This document shows, piece after piece, positions 27,801-35,419 of a DNA stretch of 64,000 nt. A program made the position numbers and the translations under genes. Source of the DNA: Mesoterricola silvestris (GTDB lineage Bacteria; Acidobacteriota; Holophagae; Holophagales; Holophagaceae); contig NZ_AP027080.1 of NCBI RefSeq assembly GCF_030295405.1, positions 2,418,001-2,482,000 of the forward strand, given 5' to 3'. The notes under the pieces were generated by a model. It made no database searches. It was not told the DNA's origin and saw only the letters and a list, made by a program, of their open reading frames with translations. The number at the start of each line of letters is the position of its first letter. Position 1 is the first letter of the stretch.

Positions 27801-28041
27801 CCTTGGAGAATGCGACCGTATCGGAGACGGCTCCCTTGAACATGGCGCCGCCCCCGAGGAGGGCGGCCACCTTGACGATCGGGGCCAGCATCCCGTCGAG
27901 GGCCCCGGTCATTCCGTTGAAATGGCCCTCCACCTGGTCGGCGGTGCTCTTGACGGCCCTCCCCAGGGACGAAAGAACCCCCATGGCCGACGAGGCATCC
28001 CCGGTGATCAGGATCTTCATCTCGCCGCTTCCGCTTGCCAT
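24838..28041 (-). CDS. Tail tape measure protein
   Basis: This 1067-residue protein fixes tail length. It has long helical stretches throughout, an N-terminal region typical of tape measure proteins (residues 1-300, SLGRAVKSTADQVEGHFNGM and on) and hydrophobic helices (about 330-380 and 880-960). A charged coiled-coil middle is present (ERKYLYEKDAASHGQLLEFT region). Its size predicts a tail of roughly 160 nm by the usual proportionality. It directly follows the G/GT frameshift pair, the standard siphophage order. Confidence 0.93.
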   Translation of the reverse strand: MASGSGEMKILITGDASSAMGVLSSLGRAVKSTADQVEGHFNGMTGALDGMLAPIVKVAALLGGGAMFKGAVSDTVAFSKEVGGLQRLMGGTSQQATILSIAIGDIFGTTDDFEAAAQKMVRTLNKNEVAITRMGIQTRDSAGRFRDMNELLPEVVRGLSQYTAGADRDAAAQVIFGRGFKEVLRFAALTPEVMEAARKKTEDLGLVLDDQAKGTIKKYRDMLNDTDDAFTALKVRVGLEVMPALTDLGNWFASVAPQGINTVVGGMRTLHDLLGMTSVKLGILVGVMPTIAGLVLKIPALTMVVQSFQLQMALAAREGVTGFGAIAGAARGTGSVILGMISPWTLAAGAIIGGAFALEYFSKAHERAMRKITDANSAATKSAEDWVSSSRRVVELERELATSKGSEAHARAQERLDIAVKSLLAKYPTLAESLVKEGNNHRTISEAIEIENQKKLENLRLNLALAETAERDLQAGMATRKQWNDSVAGQTEAFNTGEGYEIQVQAHQAEIDFNNKQIAGAEKALQLQREKTKGLRDTLTVLTSVNEETKKGKGFEGTDSESALQKLKAALEERKYLYEKDAASHGQLLEFTKTQEVAWLKDNISRYSLNAKERAQASKMLFEAERAVLRETQDAKIAEMKASMEAFKHDKAEQLRIAVEMEKAAANPKEAQAARAEQARIRAEIKDQNTKILETEMEAERAHKVALLDLDAQFLEAQKSAGIISDMEALTRLEAINQKKYEIERKGLEDRLALANLEPTERAKINAQIQALDDKRSLGAAQFGTQKRQEDLKGNGQAGALSGISEYLRSSQDSFSQWKGMALQTLSGVENAFASGFKGILTGQMTFADGMRSIWSGITDTVIGSLAQMAARWVTAAIASAIFGDSVAKTAKTEAVAQQASAAAGIFAAHSWIPFVGPAIAAGLVAFMNVTLAANIASAKGMTAFALGGIVDGPTVGLLGEAGQRELVVPEVTFTNWAENLVSNITAHDQKLRGYQDQASSYSVSASRQTGLGMRPVTMVNDFRGAQILDPSQRGLRKLGSAVFDAARAKAREVGVVLVPGQLLEGV

Positions 28042-28058
28042 GGGGGTCCCCTGGGGTT

Positions 28059-28693
28059 CTAGGTGTCCTCCGCGTCAACTTTCGGTGGCGGGGGGACCTT
28101 GGTGCTATTGGAGTAGAGGCCAAGGGAGGAGAAGTAGCACTGCTGCAGGTGCCGGATGGCGGCCTTGTTCTCCTCCTTGAGCCTGGATTCGGCCAGATTG
28201 AGGGCGGCGTCGAAGGGCATCTCCGCGGCCGCTTCCCAGCCCCCGGCCAGGGCCGTGATCAGCTTCCGGATGAGGTAGGGTTCGGGCGCTTTGGACCCTT
28301 TCCCTTTTTGCCCTTGGCGGTTTCGGTCGCTGCTCCCTCCCCCTCGGAAGAGCCGAGGGTGAGCCCCAAGGATTCGAACAGCGCTGTAAGAAAAGTCATC
28401 GCGTCCGTGAAAGCTTCCTTGAAGGGGACTTCGGAGACGCGTTCCTCCATTTCCTTGCGCATTTCCGGGTCGGCCTCGGCCTTCTTGAGTTCCAGGTCGG
28501 TGGCGCGGTAGATCGCTACCAGCTTCCGGACCGTCTTCGAGGTGCCGGCGGGCCCGAGGGTGGTGATGAGCTTGGTGAGGCCCTTGACATCCTGGCTCTT
28601 GATCTGGGCCTGGGCCTCCAGGAGGAGGCTCAGGTCCAGGCCGGAAAAGAGCGGCAGGGCCATTTCGTAGCGGCGGGTGCTCTGGCTCTCCAT
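28059..28693 (-). CDS. Tail assembly chaperone GT (product of -1 frameshift)
   Basis: This is the long chaperone, about 211 residues, made when ribosomes slip back one base on GGGAAAG (28298-28304) near the end of G. After the slip the frame continues as KAPEPYLIRKLITALAGGWE and on to PKVDAEDT, stopping 18 bases before the tape measure gene. The 636-base length after one re-read base is an exact number of codons. In lambda, GT recruits tail tube protein to the tape measure; the same role is expected. Confidence 0.85.
28259..28693 (-). CDS. Tail assembly chaperone G
   Basis: This is the 144-residue short chaperone read without frameshifting. It is mostly helical, with a Lys/Gly-rich end (KGKKGKGPKRPNP) encoded by the slippery stretch. 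It sits between the tail tube and tape measure genes. It has no obvious sequence family beyond this position and the slip site, as is usual for these chaperones. Confidence 0.85.
   Translation of the reverse strand: MESQSTRRYEMALPLFSGLDLSLLLEAQAQIKSQDVKGLTKLITTLGPAGTSKTVRKLVAIYRATDLELKKAEADPEMRKEMEERVSEVPFKEAFTDAMTFLTALFESLGLTLGSSEGEGAATETAKGKKGKGPKRPNPTSSGS
28298..28304 (-). other. Programmed -1 frameshift site GGGAAAG
   Basis: On the coding (minus) strand the zero-frame codons are AAG GGA AAG GGT, giving the heptamer G GGA AAG. This is the same slippery sequence used by the lambda G/GT genes. The downstream -1 frame stays open for about 79 codons, to the stop at 28059. Confidence 0.85.
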
Positions 28694-28701
28694 CGTCGCC
28701 C

Positions 28702-29370
28702 TCAGGCCGTCGCGGGGGCGGTGGGATCGTCGCTGATAAGGACGACACCGCGGTTGGCGGCGTTCTTGAGCCAGCGGCTCGACCCGAGCTGAAGGCTGAA
28801 CTTGGCCTGGATGGGATCGTCCTTCCCGTTTTTGAGGTCGAGATCACCGATGGTCGTAACGGAGGGCATGAGGTGGTGCCAGAACTCACCGTCGAGTTCA
28901 GGGTGCGGAACCCGGAAGAGGGCGACGTATTCCTTGTTGCTCACGTCGGAACCGATGAGGGCGATCTTGCGGGCGGCGATGCCGGAGGCCGCTTCGACGG
29001 TGATCAGGTCGAGGACGTTGGATCCGTAGGTGTCCACCAGGTGGGCCGGGTCCACGTCGTAGTACTCGAATTCGGCGGTCGCCTCCTCGATACCGGTCTT
29101 GAGTTTCTTCTTCGGGGACGTATTGGGCTTGAATTCCACCGTCGAGCTGGTGATCTTGAGGTTGAGCCCGCCACTGGTGAGGTTCGCCCAGGGGACGAGG
29201 CCGTTAGTGAGGACCTTCTTGGAGGCCTTGCCCGCGGACCCGTAGAACAGGGCGTAATAGCCATCGACGCGGCTCGCGGTGTCGGTCCCGGGATCAGCGG
29301 TGGGGGCGGGGACCAGGTAGAGTTCGCCCGGGCCGACCCTCATGAACGTAACGTCTTGTGCTCCTTGCAT
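28702..29370 (-). CDS. Major tail (tube) protein
   Basis: This 222-residue beta-rich protein is encoded immediately before the G/GT chaperones, the standard place for the tail tube subunit. Regular strand patterns are visible (GGLNLKITSSTVEFKPN, then EEATAEFEYYDVDPAHLVD, then GDLDLKNGKDDPIQAKFSLQ). Size and composition fit tube proteins. The identification leans on position plus composition rather than on a named motif. Confidence 0.75.
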   Translation of the reverse strand: MQGAQDVTFMRVGPGELYLVPAPTADPGTDTASRVDGYYALFYGSAGKASKKVLTNGLVPWANLTSGGLNLKITSSTVEFKPNTSPKKKLKTGIEEATAEFEYYDVDPAHLVDTYGSNVLDLITVEAASGIAARKIALIGSDVSNKEYVALFRVPHPELDGEFWHHLMPSVTTIGDLDLKNGKDDPIQAKFSLQLGSSRWLKNAANRGVVLISDDPTAPATA

Positions 29371-29407
29371 TGAGAATCTCCTTCAGGGGATGGTTGAGGT
29401 GGGGGGA

Positions 29408-29851
29408 TCAGGCGCCGGTCTGGGTGTTCCAGAGGTAGGTGATCCGGAAAGTGAGCAGGGCCCCGGCGATCCACTTGTTGAGGACCCCGCCGTAGGGCTT
29501 GAACCCGAGGTACTCGATCTTGACGGCGAGGCCGCCCATCCTCGGGTCCTTGGTGAGGGTGCGGATGATCCACTCCCGGAAGGCCCGGGTGCCCTGGATC
29601 GGGTGCTTGACCGAGGCTCGAACCTCCACGACCACCTCGCAAGTTCTGCGGGTGATCAGGTTCGTGGTCTCCTCGACGGGCGATTCACCATCGGTGAGGT
29701 AGGTCCCGACGACCGGAAGGTCGATGGTGTCCATGGGCAGTTCGGGGTGGTCCAGGATCGCGTGGTCCCGGTCCATGCCGGCGGGCTTGTCCGGGGCCTG
29801 GGTGAGGAGGTCGAAAACCTTCTGGGCGATGTCGTCGGAGGTCGTGTTCAT
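29408..29851 (-). CDS. Tail terminator-like protein
   Basis: This 147-residue protein has an alpha/beta pattern typical of minor tail proteins that cap the tail tube: a helical N-terminus, strands with RTCEVVVEVRASV, and a helix FREWIIRTLTKDPR. It lies between the head-tail joining candidate and the tube gene. It overlaps the upstream gene by four bases (stop/start). Lambda gpU-type function is inferred from order and fold pattern. Confidence 0.6.
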   Translation of the reverse strand: MNTTSDDIAQKVFDLLTQAPDKPAGMDRDHAILDHPELPMDTIDLPVVGTYLTDGESPVEETTNLITRRTCEVVVEVRASVKHPIQGTRAFREWIIRTLTKDPRMGGLAVKIEYLGFKPYGGVLNKWIAGALLTFRITYLWNTQTGA

Positions 29852-30141
29852 GCGTCCACCAACTGGACTTTGAGGGTCCCATCCTTCTCGATCTGCACGG
29901 TTCCGGCCTCATAGGTGGTGCCGTCAACGGTGAACTGGACCCCCTTCACGAGGCCCGGGAAGGTGGCGGGGTTGACCACCACATGGCGATCGATCCCGCC
30001 CACCTGCATCTGGCCCGTGGCCCCTTCGAAGGTCTGGCTCTCCTCGAGGAGGATGCCGGTCCCTGACGTGCTCCCCAACACCACCGGGACGGAATTGGGG
30101 GCGTCGGAGAGCATGAAATCCAGGTCGGAGGAGTAGGACAC
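29848..30141 (-). CDS. Head-tail joining protein candidate
   Basis: This is a small 97-residue beta-rich protein (VPVVLGSTSGTGILLEE, then GVQFTVDGTTYEAGTVQ). Such small proteins between capsid and tail genes act as neck or FII-type connectors. It overlaps the terminator gene by ATGA. The role is inferred from size, composition and order. Confidence 0.55.
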   Translation of the reverse strand: MSYSSDLDFMLSDAPNSVPVVLGSTSGTGILLEESQTFEGATGQMQVGGIDRHVVVNPATFPGLVKGVQFTVDGTTYEAGTVQIEKDGTLKVQLVDA

Positions 30142-30142
30142 G

Positions 30143-30616
30143 TCAGGACTTCTTCAGGAGTTCGAGTTCGGCGAGCTCATCCAGCGAGGCATCCTCCCCC
30201 AGACTTTCGAGGAAGGTGATCCGTTCCGATTTGGACTTGGCGTACTCCGCTTCCCGTTCCTTGGCCCGGGCCTCCTCGATGGCCTCGATGACCTTCTTCT
30301 TGCCGGTTCGGGGATGGAAGGAGAGGCCATGAGCGGAACCTGCCAGCACCAGGAGCTGGGCGATATCCATGTCCTTGAGGTTGGAGTCCTCGTTGGCGGT
30401 GTCCTTCACTTCGAGTTCCAGGAGAAGATTCTTGGGGAGGGGCCCGTCATAGGCGAAAACCTCCCCACGCTTGAACCCGATGGGCGCCGTGATGGCGTAG
30501 ATGCCATCGCCGAGGGGGTCCAGAGCATACCGCCTGGAACGGGCCTGGTCGACCGAAAGGACCACCGTCCCCGAGTGCAGGGAGATGAACGCGCCAATGA
30601 CCACGATCTTTTTCAT
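30143..30616 (-). CDS. Hypothetical protein after the capsid gene
   Basis: This 157-residue protein has an N-terminal beta region (KKIVVIGAFISLHSGTVVLS) and a C-terminal charged helical region (IEEARAKEREAEYAKSKSER and on). Its place immediately downstream of the capsid gene suggests a head-completion or neck role. No recognisable family. Confidence 0.5.
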   Translation of the reverse strand: MKKIVVIGAFISLHSGTVVLSVDQARSRRYALDPLGDGIYAITAPIGFKRGEVFAYDGPLPKNLLLELEVKDTANEDSNLKDMDIAQLLVLAGSAHGLSFHPRTGKKKVIEAIEEARAKEREAEYAKSKSERITFLESLGEDASLDELAELELLKKS

Positions 30617-30667
30617 GCTGCCTCCAACCGGCGAGGGGACCGTCCCCCCGCCGGGATTGAACGTGGT

Positions 30668-31600
30668 TTAGGTGAGGGTGGTCAGCACGGAGCCGGTCCA
30701 CAGGCCGTAGCCCACGTTGCCGATCCGCTTGACGCCGTAGAGGTGCCGGTTGTTCTTGAACTCCTCCTCCGAGCCCTCCGCGATGGCGGAGACAGTGGTG
30801 TCCTCCTCCAACTGCCGGATGAAGGGCTTGGTGGCCCCGTCCGCACGGAAGAGGTAGAGCCGGTCCGCGTTGGTGAGGCGGGGGTTGATGGACATGCCGT
30901 ACGTGAAGCCGCCCAGGCTGCCCACCGCCTGGATCATGTTGGTGCGGGACTGGCCGCCCTCCAAGATCACGGTGGTGCCCAGGGCGCCGGCCACGGCGCG
31001 GAGGTGGTTGACGGGGGCCATGACCAGGAACTTGCTGGCGCTGCCGTTGATCGGCTCGCCCTGGTCGTCCTTGTAGCCCAGCATCTTCTCGGTGGCCTGC
31101 AGGATGGCCGACTCCATATCCGCCGAGGTGGGGGCGGAGGGGGTGCCGACGTTGAGGGTGAGGTCGTTGTCCTGGACGCCGGAGTCGCCGGACACGTGGT
31201 CCGTATCGAAGAAGAACTGGCCGTCGTAGCAGAGGGCGTTCTCGGCGGCCATGATGAGGGTGGTCAGGAGCTTGGCGTCGTGGTCCTTGGCGCGCTCGGC
31301 CAGCTGGGCGATGCGGGCCATGAGCTGGCCGGTCTTGTCCCGGCGGAGGTCGTCCACGCTGACGGGGAGGGTGGCCTCGAAGGTCTTGTTCCGGATCTTG
31401 AAGCCTTCCTCGGCGAGGCCCTTGGCGATGCGCTCGCCGACCCACTCGCGCATGACGGGGGAGGTGCCCAGCCAGGCGTATTCCTCGAGCTCCTGGGTGC
31501 TATTGAAGAACATGGAGATCTCGTCCACCCAGGTGTTGGAGGGCTGATCCAGGGCGTTCAGGATCATTCCGATGATGGCGCGGGAAGTGATCTTATGCAT
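30668..31600 (-). CDS. Major capsid protein, Mu gpT-like
   Basis: This 310-residue major head subunit resembles the Mu gpT family, recognised by the ordered blocks WLGTSPVMREWVGERIAK, DDLRRDKTGQLMARIAQLAE and DGQFFFDTDHVSGDSG. The family has an HK97-type fold. It follows the decoration gene and precedes the connectors. This capsid type marks the Mu-like side of the prophage's mosaic. Confidence 0.88.
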   Translation of the reverse strand: MHKITSRAIIGMILNALDQPSNTWVDEISMFFNSTQELEEYAWLGTSPVMREWVGERIAKGLAEEGFKIRNKTFEATLPVSVDDLRRDKTGQLMARIAQLAERAKDHDAKLLTTLIMAAENALCYDGQFFFDTDHVSGDSGVQDNDLTLNVGTPSAPTSADMESAILQATEKMLGYKDDQGEPINGSASKFLVMAPVNHLRAVAGALGTTVILEGGQSRTNMIQAVGSLGGFTYGMSINPRLTNADRLYLFRADGATKPFIRQLEEDTTVSAIAEGSEEEFKNNRHLYGVKRIGNVGYGLWTGSVLTTLT

Positions 31601-31609
31601 GTCGGCTCC

Positions 31610-32209
31610 TTACTTGGCCAACGCGATGAGCGCGTTGACCGCGGCGGCGAGGTCCGCGAAGTTGTTCTTGATGGACGTCAGACGGGCGTCAACGTCGGCC
31701 TTGGAGGCGGCATTGCTTCCGACGCCGTCCACACCCGTGACCGCGGTACCGCAGGCCTCCAGGGTGGTATTGGCGGCGCCGCCGGAGTTGTCGGTGAGGG
31801 CGGTGAGGGTGCCGAGGTTCGTGGTGTCGAAGGCGACCATGCCCACGCCGGCGGACTCGAAGCGGATGACCTTCCCGATGTAACTGTTGCCGGTGGCCGT
31901 TAGGGTGAAGGTGTCATCGTCGCTGGCGTAGACCGGGAAGCCCACGTCGGTGATGGCGAGGTTGGCGATGGGGAGCTGGATTTCGCCGCGCTTGGAGACG
32001 GTGACGTTCACGGCGCCCGCGCCGCCGGGGTTCTCGACGTAGTGGTCGGCGAACCCGACGAACCGGTCGCCGGCCTGCAGGGGCCTGGCGTAGCCGGCGG
32101 AGAGGCCGATCGCGGAGCCTTCATAGATGGTGGTCGCGGCGACGATGCCGAAGCCGTTCTTGTCGCCGAGGCCGTACTTGCGGGGGGAGTCTTTCGCGAG
32201 GGTCGTCAT
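31610..32209 (-). CDS. Head decoration (cement) protein
   Basis: This 199-residue protein encoded just before the capsid gene has beta-rich features of DUF2190/decoration proteins: IYEGSAIGLSAGYARPLQAG, then DRFVGFADHYVEN. The C-terminal 60 residues are helical. It should stabilise the expanded head. Order and composition support the call. Confidence 0.7.
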   Translation of the reverse strand: MTTLAKDSPRKYGLGDKNGFGIVAATTIYEGSAIGLSAGYARPLQAGDRFVGFADHYVENPGGAGAVNVTVSKRGEIQLPIANLAITDVGFPVYASDDDTFTLTATGNSYIGKVIRFESAGVGMVAFDTTNLGTLTALTDNSGGAANTTLEACGTAVTGVDGVGSNAASKADVDARLTSIKNNFADLAAAVNALIALAK

Positions 32210-32221
32210 GTGATGGGCTCC

Positions 32222-32671
32222 TTAATTCCCGGTCTTGATGCGGATGTTTCCCCGAGCCATACCCTTCTGGAAGGACTCGAAGGCTGCGAAGTTGCCGTTG
32301 AATTCGCTGCGGAGGTTCTCGTCGGCGTCCCACTTCTCCTGGTTGGTCTTGGCCTCGTTGCCGGCGCCGCGGTCCCCGCCGTCATCGACGGGCTTGGGGG
32401 CCTCCGACCGGATCTTCTCCAGGTTGGTGGTGCGCTTGGCCTTCTCCGCGGCGTTCACGGCCATGGCGGCCTCGCCCGGGGTGGTCTTGCCGTCGAAGGC
32501 GAGGGTGGCGATGAGGGCCTCGTGGCCCGGGAGCGCCTGGTCCTGCACGCCCTGGATGCGGCTGCGTTCGGCGGAGGCTCCGGCCTCCACGCCTTCCTTG
32601 TGACCCTCGGCCTTGAGGGCCTCGATGAGCTCCGGGGCCTGGGCCTCGAGCTCCTCGCGGGTGATCTTCAT
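32222..32671 (-). CDS. Nested scaffold protein (internal start)
   Basis: An in-frame ATG (codon 303 of the protease gene) is preceded by AGGAGG six bases upstream, one of the best ribosome sites in the late operon. It would yield a 149-residue helical protein identical to the protease C-terminus, the exact arrangement of lambda Nu3 within C. Separate translation is inferred from the ribosome site and the precedent. Confidence 0.7.
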   Translation of the reverse strand: MKITREELEAQAPELIEALKAEGHKEGVEAGASAERSRIQGVQDQALPGHEALIATLAFDGKTTPGEAAMAVNAAEKAKRTTNLEKIRSEAPKPVDDGGDRGAGNEAKTNQEKWDADENLRSEFNGNFAAFESFQKGMARGNIRIKTGN

Positions 32672-33577
32672 GGGTTCCTCCTGGGAACGGGACTTCGGTT
32701 GAGGTTGGTCGAGGGCGGCACCGGCCCCGGCCTTCTGGTCCATCTGCTGCTGGTTCAGTTCATCGATGAGCACGCCCATCGTGGAAACACCGTCCACGAG
32801 ACCCGCATCCACCGCCTGCTGCCCCAGGAACACACGACCATCGGCCATGTCCTTCAGGACCGTGTCCACCGACACGCCCCGGAAGGTCGCAATTGAATCA
32901 ACGAAAACGCTGTAGATGTAATCCACTTCAGCCTGAATCGTGGCCCGGCCCTCCTGGCTGAGGGGGGCGTAGTTGGTCGCGATGCGCTTGTATTTGCCGG
33001 CGGTAATCTCGGTGGTCGTCACGCCGTCTTTGGCCTGCTGGCCCGAAACGTCCACATGGGTGGCCACAACACCGATGGATCCCACGGCCGTGGTGTTGCT
33101 CCCGGAATAAACCTTGTCCGCGGCCGAACCGACCCAGTAGGCGGCGCTGCACATCGTGCCATCGGCCAGGGCCACGACCGGCTTGATGCCGCGCGCTGCG
33201 AAGATCTGATCGGCCAGTTCCTGGGTGCCATCCACCGTCCCGCCGGGAGAATCGACGTGGAGGAGGATGGAATGCACGCCGGGATCGGCCAGGGCCATCT
33301 GGAACACCTGCCCGATCTCGGACATCGAGCTCATACCGCAGAGGCGGTTCCACATGGAGGGGGACTTGGTCAGCACCCCGACCACGTCCACGATCGCGAC
33401 GCCCTGGTCCACCTGGTAGGGCTGGGATTCGCTGCCCAGGGGCCGCCCCGTGGCCGCCTCCCAGGCCTTGAAGTCCAGCTTCTCCCGCCGGGTGTGGGCC
33501 TGGTAGAGATCCCTGATTTCCAGGAGGCTGGCGGGCCGGATAGCCCAGGGGGCGAGGATGATATCCAGGATCTTCAT
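32222..33577 (-). CDS. S49-type prohead protease with C-terminal scaffold
   Basis: This 451-residue protein is a head maturation protease. The N-terminal 260 residues form the S49 (SppA/ClpP-like) fold: HVDSPGGTVDG, the nucleophile serine in CSAAYWVGSAADKV, and the GSIGVVATH loop. The C-terminal 150 residues are helical and acidic and look like a scaffold. As in lambda C/Nu3, the scaffold part has its own strong internal start (see 32222-32671). It overlaps the portal gene by four bases. Confidence 0.93.
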   Translation of the reverse strand: MKILDIILAPWAIRPASLLEIRDLYQAHTRREKLDFKAWEAATGRPLGSESQPYQVDQGVAIVDVVGVLTKSPSMWNRLCGMSSMSEIGQVFQMALADPGVHSILLHVDSPGGTVDGTQELADQIFAARGIKPVVALADGTMCSAAYWVGSAADKVYSGSNTTAVGSIGVVATHVDVSGQQAKDGVTTTEITAGKYKRIATNYAPLSQEGRATIQAEVDYIYSVFVDSIATFRGVSVDTVLKDMADGRVFLGQQAVDAGLVDGVSTMGVLIDELNQQQMDQKAGAGAALDQPQPKSRSQEEPMKITREELEAQAPELIEALKAEGHKEGVEAGASAERSRIQGVQDQALPGHEALIATLAFDGKTTPGEAAMAVNAAEKAKRTTNLEKIRSEAPKPVDDGGDRGAGNEAKTNQEKWDADENLRSEFNGNFAAFESFQKGMARGNIRIKTGN

Positions 33578-35142
33578 GGAGTCTCCAGATCAGTGGTATC
33601 AGCGGAAACGGCCGCCCCGGCGTCGGATGGATAGACGGCAGGGGCCGCGGGGGCCGTAGCGGTCATGTCTTTCAGACCCAGGTCGCGCTCCCGCTTCTCC
33701 TCGTAGGCGAGGCGCTCGACGTTGCGCTCGTAGTCGCCGCCCGTGAGGGCCGCGGTGGCCTCGGTCTTGGTGGCGAAGCGGTTTTCGACCAGCTTCTGCC
33801 AGGAATCGGCTTCCTTCAGGGGATCGATCTGGCCCAGGCTGTCCCCGATCCAAGTGGTCCCCAGATAGGCCTTCCGGACTAGGACGTTGTCGAAAAATCC
33901 GGGGGCATCAAGAATGCCCATCGCGATGAATTCCTCGATCACAGCCTCGTAGATCGGCTGGCAGAAATTGCAGGCCAGCCAGAACCGCCGGCGGCGAACG
34001 AACTTCCCCAACTCCAGGAGGGCGGCTCGAGCTGCGGAATAACTGGCGGTGAAATGCTTGATCAGGATCTCGTAGGGGATCTCCAGCCCCACGCCGATCT
34101 GTCGAAGGATGGCCAGGACGAAGGGATCGAAGGCTGTGTTGGGACGGCCCGGCGTGATGTTGTGGGGCTTTTCCCCGGGGGCCAGATTGACCACGGTGCC
34201 ATAGTCGATGGCGAGTTCGCCTTCCTTGTTTGGGCCGCCTTCACCCTCCGGGACATCCAGCATGCCGCCTCCTCCGGTGGTGGGAGGCTCGATGAACACG
34301 CTGAATAGCCCAGAGATGACCGCCGCACGCAGTTCGCCATCGGTGTATTCCCCGAGTTCCCGGAACGCCTCGATTACCGTGGCCAGGTAGGGGACTCCTC
34401 GGTGCTGGCCCGGGCGGGTCCGGGTGAAGAGGTGGAGGGTAGCCCTGCGCCCGCTGGCGGTGAAGGCTGGTCGAATATCCCAGGCCTTCTGAGTGCTGAT
34501 GGTCGATCCCGGATGGTTGCGAAGCACATGGTAGGCCGAAGGGGCTCCAACCTTGTCGATGGCAACGCCAGCGATGAGGGTTTCGGTATCCTTCATGTTG
34601 TCCTTGTTGACGATCCGGTCGCCCTCGATGATCTGAATGGAGGTCCCGCAGATGGACGAGGGCCTCTGGATATTGGCGATCAGGGCCAGAGCATCTCCGG
34701 ATTCGAGGGTGGAACGGAACGCCAGGTCCTGCATCTCCCAGAAATTCTGGGTGAGAGTGACATCGGCCTCCTTGCTGCCGGCCCACAGGTTGAAATAGCG
34801 CTCGGCCTGTGCCTGCCAAGCGCTGGCATCTTCCGTGGTGAGCCCCAGGATCTCGCGGTCGATTTCCGATTGGACGGTGAGGCCGGTCCCGACTACGGAT
34901 GTCGTCGCCGTATTGACGGCTCCGGCCGCGAGCGGGTTGTCCCGCTGAAGGGATCGGCTTTGATTACGGAGGGTCGGAAGATCCCAGAGCAGATCATCGT
35001 CCGCACTTCCGTTCCCGGGATTCCAGTTGGAGGTCTGCTTGCGGTCTTTTCGCGCGGCCTTCCATGCGCCCTGGATGGCCAGCTTCTGGCCGTCAGGTCC
35101 GAAAAGAACGGGATGGAACATGGGGCGGGGGGAGGTTTTCAC
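33574..35142 (-). CDS. Portal protein, lambda gpB family
   Basis: This 522-residue portal forms the ring through which DNA enters the head. Recognisable blocks are RSLQRDNPLAAGAVNTATTSVVG, GDALALIANIQRP, GVPYLATVIEAFRELGEYTDGEL and YEILIKHFTASYSAARAALLE, all of the lambda portal family. It overlaps the protease gene (ATGA) and the DUF6148 gene at its start. Full length. Confidence 0.96.
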   Translation of the reverse strand: MKTSPRPMFHPVLFGPDGQKLAIQGAWKAARKDRKQTSNWNPGNGSADDDLLWDLPTLRNQSRSLQRDNPLAAGAVNTATTSVVGTGLTVQSEIDREILGLTTEDASAWQAQAERYFNLWAGSKEADVTLTQNFWEMQDLAFRSTLESGDALALIANIQRPSSICGTSIQIIEGDRIVNKDNMKDTETLIAGVAIDKVGAPSAYHVLRNHPGSTISTQKAWDIRPAFTASGRRATLHLFTRTRPGQHRGVPYLATVIEAFRELGEYTDGELRAAVISGLFSVFIEPPTTGGGGMLDVPEGEGGPNKEGELAIDYGTVVNLAPGEKPHNITPGRPNTAFDPFVLAILRQIGVGLEIPYEILIKHFTASYSAARAALLELGKFVRRRRFWLACNFCQPIYEAVIEEFIAMGILDAPGFFDNVLVRKAYLGTTWIGDSLGQIDPLKEADSWQKLVENRFATKTEATAALTGGDYERNVERLAYEEKRERDLGLKDMTATAPAAPAVYPSDAGAAVSADTTDLETP

Positions 35143-35354
35143 CTGCGCACCCCCGTGAAGAATCGCCGCCCGGTACCGGAGAGCTGTCGGACTTTCTCGG
35201 CCCAGTAGTCGATGTTCTCGCGGATCTGTTTGGCATTGGCCTTGGTCATCTTCCGGCCGGCGATCTCGTACTCCTGGGCTTTGGCCACAGCTTCATCAGC
35301 GGCCAGCCACTGGTCGAGCTTCTCTTGGGCGATTGCTAGAGTGATTCCTGCCAT
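35139..35354 (-). CDS. DUF6148 head-tail connector-like protein (gpW position)
   Basis: This is a 71-residue helical protein (ITLAIAQEKLDQWLAADEAV, then AKQIRENIDYWAEKVRQL), typical of DUF6148. Such genes sit between TerL and portal, where lambda encodes gpW. The ATG at 35354 gives the usual family start (MAGITLA). A conserved palindromic element lies 32 bases upstream (35386-35410), so it may have its own promoter. Confidence 0.8.
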   Translation of the reverse strand: MAGITLAIAQEKLDQWLAADEAVAKAQEYEIAGRKMTKANAKQIRENIDYWAEKVRQLSGTGRRFFTGVRR

Positions 35355-35385
35355 GCCCAGGAGATTGGGTTCAAGAGCACTATTC

Positions 35386-35410
35386 GGTTTGGTGAAACGT
35401 TTCGGGAAAT
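35386..35410 (-). promoter_or_regulatory. Palindromic leader element, copy 1
   Basis: This 25-base word, centred on the palindrome GAAACGTTTC (35394-35403), is repeated exactly at 40442-40466. In both places it lies 31-32 bases before an ATG, and the bases between also resemble each other (both end in GGGCATG). It looks like an operator or promoter shared by two late transcription units. Confidence 0.65.
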
Positions 35411-35419
35411 GATTTCGGG

